Positions 23,039 to 31,229 of a DNA stretch of 64,000 nucleotides are shown here, piece by piece (the stretch's first letter is position 1; each line of letters starts with the position of its first letter). A program made the position numbers and the translations under genes. The notes below the pieces were generated by a model. It was given only the letters and a program-made list of their open reading frames with translations, was not told the origin of the DNA and did no database searches. The stretch is taken from NCBI GenBank assembly GCA_964387685.1, contig CAYLXK010000014.1, forward strand, positions 1-64,000, read 5' to 3'. This DNA comes from Bryobacter sp964387685 (GTDB lineage Bacteria; Acidobacteriota; Terriglobia; Bryobacterales; Bryobacteraceae).

Positions 23039-26000
23039 AAGACGAAGCGCAGCGAGAGTTGCATGCGGCGAACGTTGGTGCCGTCGGGGAAACCGGCGCT
23101 GGCCGAGCCTTCGGCGTAGTTGGCGATGGGGCGCAACTCGCCGCTGACGGCCTGGAAGGCCTGGTTGCGACGGGCGGTATTCGACGGGGTGTTGAAGAGG
23201 TTGAAGGCCTCGAAATTAAACGTCGCGGTGTAGCGCTCGGTGAACTTGAGGATCTTCGAGATGCGGGCGTCGATGCGGCGCGTCTGGTCGATGTCGAGGA
23301 AATTGCGGGGCAGGAAGGGGACGCGGTTGCTGCCGCCGCCGCCATTGATGGTGTTGTTGAAGGCGGAGCCGGCAAAGGGCGTGCCGGTAACGGTAATGGT
23401 AGGGGTGGTGGCGAAGGCGCTAGCAAAGGTGCCCAGAACAGATAGCTGCCAGTTATTGACGACGTAGCGGCTGAAGGCATCGGTCTTCCGGTTGGGATTG
23501 ATCTGGATCAGTTCGCCAACGACGAGGCGATGGCGCTGGTCGAGGCTGGAGGAGCCCCGCTCGCCGCGAAAGTCGCCATTGATGAGGGTATTGGGGCCGC
23601 CGGAGAAGAAGAGATTGTCGCCGGCGCCGCCGAGGTTTTCGTCGATGGCGTGGGCCCAGGTGTAGCTGATGCTGCCGCTCAAGTCGAAGGGGCCGAAGCG
23701 GGCGTAATTGTTGCGGAACTGGACGAGCAGGGCGTTGTACCAGAGATTGCCGACGGAATTAATCATGTTGATGCGCTGCCAGGCGGGGTTGATCCGGTTG
23801 GCCAGGCGGTAGGTGGGAGTGGTGTAGGTGCCGGTCTGGCTGCCGGCGCTATTCAAGATGCGGTAGGTGACATCCGGGCCCAGCGCGCCGATGTTGGCGT
23901 CGCTGATGTTCAAAAGGCGCAGGCCGCGATTGAAGGCCCAGCTGAGCGTGAGCGTGTTCTTGCCGCCCAAAGCCTGTTCGATGCCAATGTCACCCTGCAT
24001 GGTGTACGGCGTGCGGAAGTTTTCGCTGGCCATGGAGATGCTGGTCGCGCCCGCACCCGCGAGGCTGCCGATATTGGCCAGGGGGTTCGGCCAGACGGGA
24101 CCGACAGCAACATCGGCGGGCCGGCTGGACTGCAAATTGACGCTGCGCTGCTGGAAGTTGGAAATGTTCAGGTTGGTGACCATGGCTGCGGGGATGCGCG
24201 AATAGAAGAGACCCCAACTGGCGCGCAGGACGGTTTTATCGGGAATGATGGAGAAGGCGAGGCCGGCGCGGGGCGCGAAGTTGCGCTTGGGCTCCGGGAT
24301 GCGGCCGCTAAGCGGGAAGCCGGCAACGGCCTGGGTGGGCTGGGTGTAGGTGGAGAATTCCCAGCGGAGGCCGTAGTTGAGGGTAAGGCGGGCATTGGCG
24401 CGCCATTGATCCTGCGCGAAGAGGTTGTAATCGCGGATCCACACCGTGGACAGCGGCGCGCCAAAGGCTTGGGTGAAGCTCTGCCAGCGCTTGGCGCCGC
24501 CGGGGTTATCGCTGAAGTCCTGGGCGAAGGCGGTGAAGGTGGGGTAGGTCCAAGCACCGCGGCCATTGAGCAACTGGTCCTGAATGTCCCTTGTTTGCGC
24601 GATATCGACGCCGAATTTGAAGATGTGGCGGCCGGTGACCCAGCTGAGGTTGTCGGCGAATTGGAAGCGGTCCTCGGTGGGCTGGACGCGGGGGATGTAG
24701 TTGGCGGTGCCGAGATTGGAGACGCCATTGATGGTGAGGGTGCCGGTGAAGCCGCCGGGGGGATTCAATTCGGGATCGAGGGCATCATAGAGGCGGTCCT
24801 TAAACCAGCCGAAGCGAAACTCGTTAACCATGGAGGTGGTGGGGAGGTTGGTCCAAGCTAGGCGTCCGTTGCGGGTTTGCACCGTCGAGAGCCCGTTACT
24901 GCCAAGGGCTGCGCCCGTATTGAGTGTGGCGCCGGTCTGGATGCCGGCCGGGGAGAACCAGCGCAGATAGTTAAACGACGCCGATATTGTGTTCTTGTCG
25001 TTGAGGCGGTAATCGATCTTGCCGAAAAGCAATTCCTGGTCTGCGGTACGGGGCACTTCGCGGCGAAAGCGGTCCAGGAAGGTGCGGGCGGCGGCGCACT
25101 GGGCGGCGGTGGCGGTGCAGGCGGCAACGAAATCTCCGTTCGAGTTAAACAGGGGCTGCGAAGTATGGTTGGAGACGATGGGGTAGTTGCGCCGGGTGAT
25201 TTCGGTATTGAAGAAATAGAAGAGCTTGTCTTTTTGGATGGGGCCGCCGACGGAGCCGCCGAACTGCTGGCGCTTTTCCTGGGGGGTGAAGGAGGCGTAA
25301 CGGTCCCGGGCGTTGAAGTTCTGGTCGCGATAGAACCAATAGGCAGTGCCGTGAATGCCATTGCCGCCGCTCTTGGTGACGGTGTTAATAACGCCGCCGG
25401 AGGCGCGGCCAAATTCGGCGGTGCCGCCGGTGAGGACTTGGAATTCCTGGACGGCGTCCTGGGAGATATTCGCGGCGATACGCGTACGGCCCGCGTTTTC
25501 GTTGTAGTACTGATTGGTGGTGTCGTTGCCGTCGGTTAGGAAGGCGTTGCCGCCGGGCACGCCGCGAAAGGTGACCAAACCGAACTGGCCGTCGTTGGTA
25601 ACGCCGGGAGAGAGCAGGACGAAGCTATCGACGCGGCGCCCGTTGATGGGGAGGTTATCGATTTGATCCTGGCCGACGACCTGAGAGACGCCGGTCTTTT
25701 GGGCATCGACGACGGGGGCGTCGGCGGTGACGCTGACTTCGGTGGCCGAGGCCGTCACGCTCAAGGTGACGGAGAGATCGATGAGTTGGCCGACCTGGAG
25801 AACGATTCCTTTGGTGATCTTTTCCTGGAAGCCGGATTTTTTGACGCTGACCTCATAGCCGGCGCCCGGCACGAGCGAACCGGCATTGAAGATGCCGGAG
25901 CCATTGCTGACCAGGGCGCGATTGACGCCCCGCTCGGCATTCATGACCGTGACTTGGGCATCGGGAATCCGGGCGCCCGTTTGATCGACAACGGTACCAG

Positions 26001-26082
26001 AGATACCGCCTAAACCAGCCACGGACTGGGCATGGAGGGAGAGACCAGCGAGGAGCGTGAGTAGAGAAAGACGTTGAAGCAT
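23035..26082 (-). CDS. TonB-dependent receptor, Oar-like, with carboxypeptidase-regulatory domain
   Basis: 1015 residues. A signal peptide (MLQRLSLLTLLAGLSLHAQ) follows a strong Shine-Dalgarno, GGAGG four bases before the ATG. The order is: carboxypeptidase-regulatory domain (GGISGTVVDQTGARIPDAQVTVM), plug-like region (DNLPINGRRVDSFVLLSPGV, FRGVPGGNAFLTDGNDTTNQ, AEFGRASGGVINTVTKSGGN), and a beta-barrel ending LRFVF. It should sit in the outer membrane and import an unknown ligand. It is similar in plan to, but clearly distinct from, the receptor at 9752-13015. The 284 bases upstream are AT-rich and probably hold its promoter. Confidence 0.9.
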   Translation of the reverse strand: MLQRLSLLTLLAGLSLHAQSVAGLGGISGTVVDQTGARIPDAQVTVMNAERGVNRALVSNGSGIFNAGSLVPGAGYEVSVKKSGFQEKITKGIVLQVGQLIDLSVTLSVTASATEVSVTADAPVVDAQKTGVSQVVGQDQIDNLPINGRRVDSFVLLSPGVTNDGQFGLVTFRGVPGGNAFLTDGNDTTNQYYNENAGRTRIAANISQDAVQEFQVLTGGTAEFGRASGGVINTVTKSGGNGIHGTAYWFYRDQNFNARDRYASFTPQEKRQQFGGSVGGPIQKDKLFYFFNTEITRRNYPIVSNHTSQPLFNSNGDFVAACTATAAQCAAARTFLDRFRREVPRTADQELLFGKIDYRLNDKNTISASFNYLRWFSPAGIQTGATLNTGAALGSNGLSTVQTRNGRLAWTNLPTTSMVNEFRFGWFKDRLYDALDPELNPPGGFTGTLTINGVSNLGTANYIPRVQPTEDRFQFADNLSWVTGRHIFKFGVDIAQTRDIQDQLLNGRGAWTYPTFTAFAQDFSDNPGGAKRWQSFTQAFGAPLSTVWIRDYNLFAQDQWRANARLTLNYGLRWEFSTYTQPTQAVAGFPLSGRIPEPKRNFAPRAGLAFSIIPDKTVLRASWGLFYSRIPAAMVTNLNISNFQQRSVNLQSSRPADVAVGPVWPNPLANIGSLAGAGATSISMASENFRTPYTMQGDIGIEQALGGKNTLTLSWAFNRGLRLLNISDANIGALGPDVTYRILNSAGSQTGTYTTPTYRLANRINPAWQRINMINSVGNLWYNALLVQFRNNYARFGPFDLSGSISYTWAHAIDENLGGAGDNLFFSGGPNTLINGDFRGERGSSSLDQRHRLVVGELIQINPNRKTDAFSRYVVNNWQLSVLGTFASAFATTPTITVTGTPFAGSAFNNTINGGGGSNRVPFLPRNFLDIDQTRRIDARISKILKFTERYTATFNFEAFNLFNTPSNTARRNQAFQAVSGELRPIANYAEGSASAGFPDGTNVRRMQLSLRFVF

Positions 26083-26366
26083 ACTACCTCCAGGATGACA
26101 ATGGGAGCGCGCCAGAGAGTGAAAAATGAGTTACAAAAGTGATAATTCCCGCGTTGAGGGTGGATGCTAAGAAGACGCCTGGCAAACTCAATAAATTATT
26201 TATAATCAATACGATACAGGGTTAGACGGGGCCAGTGAACGCAAAGACAAGGCGAAAGCATGTTAGATCCATTTCTAACGTTCTTAGAAATAGAAGACAA
26301 AATAGCGGTCAATTTGGGAATAACTTCGGCTTTCCGAGAGATGCCTCAAGGATCTGGGTGGCGCGC
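26083..26366. other. AT-rich intergenic region between yifB end and TonB-receptor start
   Basis: This stretch is much richer in A and T than its surroundings (for example AAATTATTTATAATCAATAC near 26190-26210). It contains the Shine-Dalgarno of the receptor gene at its left edge and a perfect inverted repeat at 26271-26291. An open plus-strand frame from 26235 has no family signature and runs into yifB antisense, so no gene is called. Confidence 0.5.
26271..26291. promoter_or_regulatory. Perfect 8-bp inverted repeat, possible operator or terminator
   Basis: ATTTCTAA, five bases CGTTC, then TTAGAAAT. It is AT-rich and has no T-run after it in the yifB direction, so an operator for the TonB-receptor transcript (start 190 bases away) seems likelier than an intrinsic terminator. 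The binding protein is unknown. Confidence 0.4.
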
Positions 26367-27881
26367 TTAGCGCCAATACTCGCGGTCGAGGCCGCGGTAC
26401 TGGACGGCTTCGGCGAGATGCTTAGCGGCGACATTGGGGGAGCCGGCAAGGTCCGCGATGGTGCGGCCGACGCGCAGGAGACGGTCATGGGCACGGGCTG
26501 AGAGCGCTAATTTGCGGACGGCCATTTCGAGGGTGCGTTCGCCGGCGGAGTCGAGGTCGCTCATTTTGCGCAAGAGATTCGAGGGGGCGTGGGCGTTAAG
26601 GAAGCCGCGCGCGAGTTGGCGGTCCCGTGCGGCGGCGATGCGGTCGCGCATTTGGAGGCTGGAGACGCCGTCGCCGGAGCCGCGCATTTCTTTGTACTCC
26701 ACGGCGGGCACTTCGATGTGGATGTCGATGCGGTCCAACAGGGGCCCCGAGACTTTGCCGAGATAGCGTTGGATCTGGACGCCGGTACAGTGGCATTCTT
26801 TGGCCGAGTCGCCGAAGTAACCGCAGGGGCAGGGGTTCATGGCGGCGATGAGGGTGACTTTGGCGGGGAAGGAGAGGCTCATGTTGGTGCGGGCGAGCGA
26901 GACGGAGCCTTCTTCCAGAGGTTGGCGGAGGATCTCGAGGACGTTGCGGGCGAACTCGGGCAGTTCATCGAGGAAGAGCACGCCGTTGTGGGCGAGACTG
27001 ACCTCGCCGGGGCGGGGCGTGCCGCTGCCGCCGCCGATCAAGCCGGCGTCGCTGATGGTGTGGTGGGGGGAGCGAAAGGGGCGCTCCGAGAGGAGCCCCT
27101 GGCCCTTGGGGAGTACGCCGGCGACGGAGTGGACCTGGGTGGTTTCGATGGCTTCGGCGAAGGTCAAGGGAGGCAGGATACCGGGCAGGCGGCGGGCGAG
27201 CATGGTCTTGCCGGAGCCTGGGGGGCCGATCATGAGCAGGTTGTGCGCGCCGGCGGCGGCCACTTCAAAGGCGCGCTTGGCGAGGGTCTGGCCGCGGACA
27301 TCGGCAAAGTCGAGACTGGCGGCGGCGGGGGCTTCGCGCTCGGCTTTGACGGCGCGGACGGCGCGCTCGGGTGAATTCAGAACGGCGACGGCTTCGCCGA
27401 GGTGCGAGACGCCGTAGATGGCCACGCCTTCGACGACGGCGGCTTCGGCGGCGTTTTCGCGGGGCACGATGACATTTTCGAGGCCCAATTTGCGGGCGCA
27501 GACGGCCATCGAGAGGGCGCCGCGGACGGGCCGGATGCCGCCATCGAGGCTGAGCTCGCCGACCAGGAGGTGGCCGTCGCTGCCGCGCACGACGCCCATG
27601 GCGCCCAGAATGCCCATGGCCATGGGCAGGTCGAAACCGGGGCCTTCTTTGCGCAGGTGCGCGGGGGCGAGATTGATGGTGACGGACTTGGAGGGATAAC
27701 CAAAGCCGCTATTGAGCAAGGCGCTGCGGATGCGTTCGCGGCTCTCGCGGATGGCGGTGTCGGGCATGCCGACGGTGACGAAATCGCGGGCGCTGCCGCC
27801 TTGGGCCATATCGACCTCGACGTCGATGGGGTGAGCCTCGATGCCAAATACGGCGGCGCTCTTGGTGCGATATAAAGGCAT
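26367..27881 (-). CDS. comM: YifB/ComM family Mg-chelatase-like AAA+ ATPase
   Basis: About 504 residues from the ATG at 27881 (MPLYRTKSAAVFGIEAHPI, the typical family start); the longer frame to 27977 adds 32 atypical residues. The N-terminal Lon-like domain (MPDTAIRESRERIRSALLNSGFGYP) is followed by the AAA+ core: Walker A MIGPPGSGKTMLARRLPGILPP, Walker B GVLFLDELPEF, sensor region AAMNPCPCGYFGDSAKECHC with a cysteine cluster, and the C-terminal Mg-chelatase lid. ComM is a hexameric helicase that promotes branch migration during natural transformation. No other competence gene is seen. Confidence 0.93.
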   Translation of the reverse strand: MPLYRTKSAAVFGIEAHPIDVEVDMAQGGSARDFVTVGMPDTAIRESRERIRSALLNSGFGYPSKSVTINLAPAHLRKEGPGFDLPMAMGILGAMGVVRGSDGHLLVGELSLDGGIRPVRGALSMAVCARKLGLENVIVPRENAAEAAVVEGVAIYGVSHLGEAVAVLNSPERAVRAVKAEREAPAAASLDFADVRGQTLAKRAFEVAAAGAHNLLMIGPPGSGKTMLARRLPGILPPLTFAEAIETTQVHSVAGVLPKGQGLLSERPFRSPHHTISDAGLIGGGSGTPRPGEVSLAHNGVLFLDELPEFARNVLEILRQPLEEGSVSLARTNMSLSFPAKVTLIAAMNPCPCGYFGDSAKECHCTGVQIQRYLGKVSGPLLDRIDIHIEVPAVEYKEMRGSGDGVSSLQMRDRIAAARDRQLARGFLNAHAPSNLLRKMSDLDSAGERTLEMAVRKLALSARAHDRLLRVGRTIADLAGSPNVAAKHLAEAVQYRGLDREYWR

Positions 27882-28013
27882 CGTATAGGTGTAGTGGAGC
27901 TGGTTGGGGTTTTCTCTCAGGCTTTCTGTCAGGCGATCTGGGAGGGAATCTGGCTTTTCGGAAAAGAAATCGATCAAAATTAGCGAAACTGAATCCAGAC
28001 AGATAGAGTATTC

Positions 28014-28868
28014 ATGGCCAAAGCCGCACTCCAGACCGTTTCCGCCGGAGAAAGCACGCGGGTGTGCGATTTCGTGACCGAGAAATTGAAGATTGATCTC
28101 TTTTTACAGCGAATCTTTGAGGGTATGGGGAACGATTCTCCCTCCCCGGTAACGTCTGCGATGGAATACGCCGTGATGGGCGACGCGCAGAGGGTGCGGC
28201 CGATGCTGGCATTGCGTCTGGCCAGGATGCTGCGCTGCGAAAACGAACATACGCTGCGGGCCGCCGCGGCGGTGGAGATCCTGCATTCGGCGTCGCTGAT
28301 TGTGGACGATTTGCCCTCGATGGACAATGAACTGATGCGCCGGGGCCGGCCGTGCGCCCATGTGCGCTACGGAGAAGCCGTGGCTACCTTGGCCGCATTC
28401 AGCCTGGTGGGACTGGCGGCGCGGATCGTAATGGAAGTGCCCGCCAGTGAGCGCGAATTTGCGCGCCTGCGCCGTTTCCAACTGGCGTTGCTGCGCACGC
28501 TGGACGTGAGCAGCCTGGTGGGCGGACAGTCCCTGGATCTGGAATTGGCGGGCAAAGAGAGCTGCCAGATGCGCGAGACGATGCGGGAGACGATGAACGA
28601 TCTGAAGACCGTGCCGCTCTTTCACCTAGCGGTGGAGGCGGCGTGCGTGGGCCTGCCGCTAGGCATCCCCGCGGACCTGGCCTGCTTTGGACGCCACTTT
28701 GGCTTAGCCTTTCAACTGACGGACGATTACCTGGACGGGGAAATCGCCGATACGCAAACCCTTTACGAACTTTATGACCGCTGCCGCGAAACCCTTGCCC
28801 CCTACGGCGCTCAAGCCGAACCCATCCACGAACTGGTCGGATACCTCGAATCCCGTTTGGCCGCCTGA
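28014..28868 (+). CDS. crtE: Geranylgeranyl diphosphate synthase-like prenyltransferase of the carotenoid cluster
   Basis: 284 residues. The aspartate-rich motifs are ASLIVDDLPSMDNELMRRGRP (DD-x4-D with the following RRGRP) and FQLTDDYLDGE; AQRVRPMLALRLARML is the diphosphate-binding region. The position directly before crtI and crtB identifies it as the C20 (or C15) precursor synthase. It shares only motif-level similarity with IspA at 19317. It is the first gene of the carotenoid operon. Its stop is 16 bases from the likely crtI start. Confidence 0.9.
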   Translation: MAKAALQTVSAGESTRVCDFVTEKLKIDLFLQRIFEGMGNDSPSPVTSAMEYAVMGDAQRVRPMLALRLARMLRCENEHTLRAAAAVEILHSASLIVDDLPSMDNELMRRGRPCAHVRYGEAVATLAAFSLVGLAARIVMEVPASEREFARLRRFQLALLRTLDVSSLVGGQSLDLELAGKESCQMRETMRETMNDLKTVPLFHLAVEAACVGLPLGIPADLACFGRHFGLAFQLTDDYLDGEIADTQTLYELYDRCRETLAPYGAQAEPIHELVGYLESRLAA

Positions 28869-28884
28869 CGGAAAGGGCCGCCGG

Positions 28885-30360
28885 GTGGTGGTCATTGGCA
28901 GCGGCTTTGGCGGCCTGGGCGCCGCGGTCCGGCTGCAGACGAAGGGCTACCGCGTGTTGCTGCTGGAGGCGCGAGACCAGTTGGGAGGGCGGGCTTATGT
29001 TTACCGGCAGGACGGCTTCACCTTCGACGCCGGGCCGACGGTGATCACGGCGCCGTTTTTGATCGATGAGCTCTTTCAAGGCGCTGGGCGGCGTACGGAA
29101 GACTACGTCCGCATTGTGCCCGTGGACCCCTTTTACAAGATCGAGTTCCACGACGGCACGAGTTTTGATTACAACGCCGATGAGCGTGCGACGGAAGAAA
29201 AGATCCGGGCACTCGCGCCTGGGGACGTGGAAGGCTACCGCGAGATGATCCGGGCGGCGAAGGCGATCTTTCAAAAGGGCTTCGTGGAGCTTTCCGCCAA
29301 GCCGTTTCTAAAGTTTGGGGACATGCTGAAGATCGCGCCGGATCTGCTTCGCTTGCAGAGCCACCTGACGGTGTATCAGTTTGCCGCGCGCTATGTGAAA
29401 GACGACCGGCTGCGGCGGGTATTCAGCTTTCATCCATTGCTGGTAGGCGGGAATCCGTTTCAAACAACCTCCATTTACGCGTTGATTCATCATCTGGAGC
29501 GAGAGTGGGGCGTGCATTATGCGATGGGCGGCACGGGAGCGGTGATCGCGGGCCTGGGCAAACTCTTTGGCGAGTTGGGCGGGCAGACGCGCCTGTCCAC
29601 CGCGGTAGAGCGCATCGTGGTTAAGAGCGGCAAGGCCACGGGGGTAGTGACCGCGAGCGGCGAGACGATTGAAGCCGACGCGGTGGTCTCTAATGCCGAC
29701 ATCGCGACGACCTACCGGCAAATGATTCCGTCGGCCGCGCGGCGGCGCTGGACGGACCGGAAGCTGGAAAAGATGCGCTATTCGATGAGCCTCTTTGTGA
29801 TTTACTTCGGGACGCGGAAGCAGTATCCGCAAATTGCGCACCACACGATCCTTTTGTGCGAGCGCTACAAGGAATTGCTTTCGGATATCTTTATCGACAA
29901 GCGGATGTCGGAGGATTTCTCGATGTATCTGCATCGCCCCTCGGCGACAGACCCGTCGATGGCGCCGGAGGGATGCGACTGCTTTTATGTGTTGATCCCG
30001 GTGCCGAATCAGCAAAGCGGCGTGGATTGGCGGGACGAAGCGCAACCGTTCCGGGACCGCGTGATGACGTGGCTGGACCGGAACTACATGCCGGGATTGT
30101 TGGAGAACCTGGCGACGGAGCGGTGCTTTACGCCGCTGGACTTTGAGACCACGCTGCGGAGCCACGTGGGGGCGGCGTTCAGCTTTGAGCCGGTGTTTAC
30201 GCAGTCGGCGTGGTTCCGCCCGCATAATCACAGCGAGGATGTGGAGAACCTATATTTTGCGGGGGCGGGCACGCACCCGGGAGCCGGCATGCCGGGCGTA
30301 TTGTGCTCGGCGAAAATCGTCGAGGACTTGATTTGCCAACGGCAACCCAACCCCGCCTAG
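28885..30360 (+). CDS. crtI: Phytoene desaturase (CrtI type)
   Basis: About 491 residues from the GTG at 28885, preceded by GGAAAGG eight bases upstream. An ATG at 28774 is in frame but would put 37 unusual residues inside the crtE overlap. The FAD-binding motif RVVVIGSGFGGLGAAVRLQ is followed by LLLEARDQLGGRAYVYRQDGFTFDAGPTV, the middle GGNPFQTTSIYALIHHLE and GGTGAVIAGLGKLF, and the C-terminal bacterial-type phytoene dehydrogenase signature NLYFAGAGTHPGAGMPGVL. It introduces double bases into phytoene, most likely giving lycopene or neurosporene. It overlaps crtB by about 28 bases. Confidence 0.94.
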   Translation: MVVIGSGFGGLGAAVRLQTKGYRVLLLEARDQLGGRAYVYRQDGFTFDAGPTVITAPFLIDELFQGAGRRTEDYVRIVPVDPFYKIEFHDGTSFDYNADERATEEKIRALAPGDVEGYREMIRAAKAIFQKGFVELSAKPFLKFGDMLKIAPDLLRLQSHLTVYQFAARYVKDDRLRRVFSFHPLLVGGNPFQTTSIYALIHHLEREWGVHYAMGGTGAVIAGLGKLFGELGGQTRLSTAVERIVVKSGKATGVVTASGETIEADAVVSNADIATTYRQMIPSAARRRWTDRKLEKMRYSMSLFVIYFGTRKQYPQIAHHTILLCERYKELLSDIFIDKRMSEDFSMYLHRPSATDPSMAPEGCDCFYVLIPVPNQQSGVDWRDEAQPFRDRVMTWLDRNYMPGLLENLATERCFTPLDFETTLRSHVGAAFSFEPVFTQSAWFRPHNHSEDVENLYFAGAGTHPGAGMPGVLCSAKIVEDLICQRQPNPA

Positions 30361-31229
30361 ACCCCAAGCTGGTTGAGCAAGCGGCGCGCGCGACCGCCAA
30401 GGGCTCGAAGAGCTTTTCATTCGCCAGCCGTTTTTTTCCCGAACGTCTGCGGGAGCGTGCGCACGCAATCTACTGGTTCTGCCGCACAACAGACGATTTG
30501 GTGGACGAAGCGCCCACGCGCGAGCAAGGCGAGCGGGACTTGGGCGCGTGGGAGAGGGAGCTGCGCGCGGGACTGGCCGGGGAAACCGTGGCAAACCCGA
30601 TATTGAGCCACTTCTTGGCCGTGGCGGCCGAATGCGAAATACCGTACGAGTATCCGCTGGACCTGATTGCCGGCTGCCGAATGGATCTGGAGGCAAGGCG
30701 CTATGCGAGCTTCACGGAACTGCGTCCCTTTTGCTACCGGGTGGCATCGACCGTGGGGCTGATGATGTGCCACGCGATCGGGTTTGCGCGGGCCGAGGAC
30801 GAGGCGCGGGGCAAGGCCTACGCAATCGACTTAGGTATCGCCATGCAATTGACGAACATATTGCGTGACGTGGCGACGGACCGGGAACTGGGGCGCATCT
30901 ACCTGCCGGCCGAGGATATGGCCCGTTTCGGATATACGGAAGCAGACCTGGCCGTATCGAGAGTGAACGACGAGTTTCGCGCGCTCATGCGCTTTGAGGC
31001 GCAAAGGGCGAGGGAGCTTTACCGGAGCGCCTGGCCGGGCATCGCATTGCTGAAGCCCGAGGGCCGCTTTGCCGTGGAGATCGCGGCGGAGGTTTACTCG
31101 CGTATTCTGGCGCGGATTGAAGAGATGGACTACGACGTGTACGCGCGGCGCGCGGTGGTGCCGGCGGCGGTGAAATATGCGGTGACGGCGCGGGCGATCG
31201 CGACATCCTGGTGGGCGAGATGGCGCTAA
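30333..31229 (+). CDS. crtB: Phytoene/squalene synthase (CrtB type)
   Basis: About 298 residues from TTG 30333, which has GAGGA seven bases upstream; a GTG at 30303 is an alternative giving 308 residues. The head-to-head prenyl synthase signatures are AIYWFCRTTDDLVDEA (first Asp-rich motif), YASTVG-like YRVASTVGLMMCHAIGF, and AIDLGIAMQLTNILRDVATDRELGRIYLP (second Asp-rich motif). It joins two geranylgeranyl diphosphates to phytoene. Coupled to crtI upstream and, with a ten-base overlap, to the molybdoenzyme gene downstream. No lycopene cyclase or hydroxylase is in the window, so the end pigment is unknown. Confidence 0.92.
   Translation: MPTATQPRLDPKLVEQAARATAKGSKSFSFASRFFPERLRERAHAIYWFCRTTDDLVDEAPTREQGERDLGAWERELRAGLAGETVANPILSHFLAVAAECEIPYEYPLDLIAGCRMDLEARRYASFTELRPFCYRVASTVGLMMCHAIGFARAEDEARGKAYAIDLGIAMQLTNILRDVATDRELGRIYLPAEDMARFGYTEADLAVSRVNDEFRALMRFEAQRARELYRSAWPGIALLKPEGRFAVEIAAEVYSRILARIEEMDYDVYARRAVVPAAVKYAVTARAIATSWWARWR

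Noticed and set aside
23530..24861. Plus-strand open frame of 443 codons opposite the second TonB-dependent receptor
   Set aside because: Antisense shadow with low-complexity composition and no motif.
26235..26501. Short plus-strand gene starting in the AT-rich island before yifB
   Set aside because: No family signature, and the second half is antisense to yifB; the basic N-terminus is explained by local A-rich sequence.
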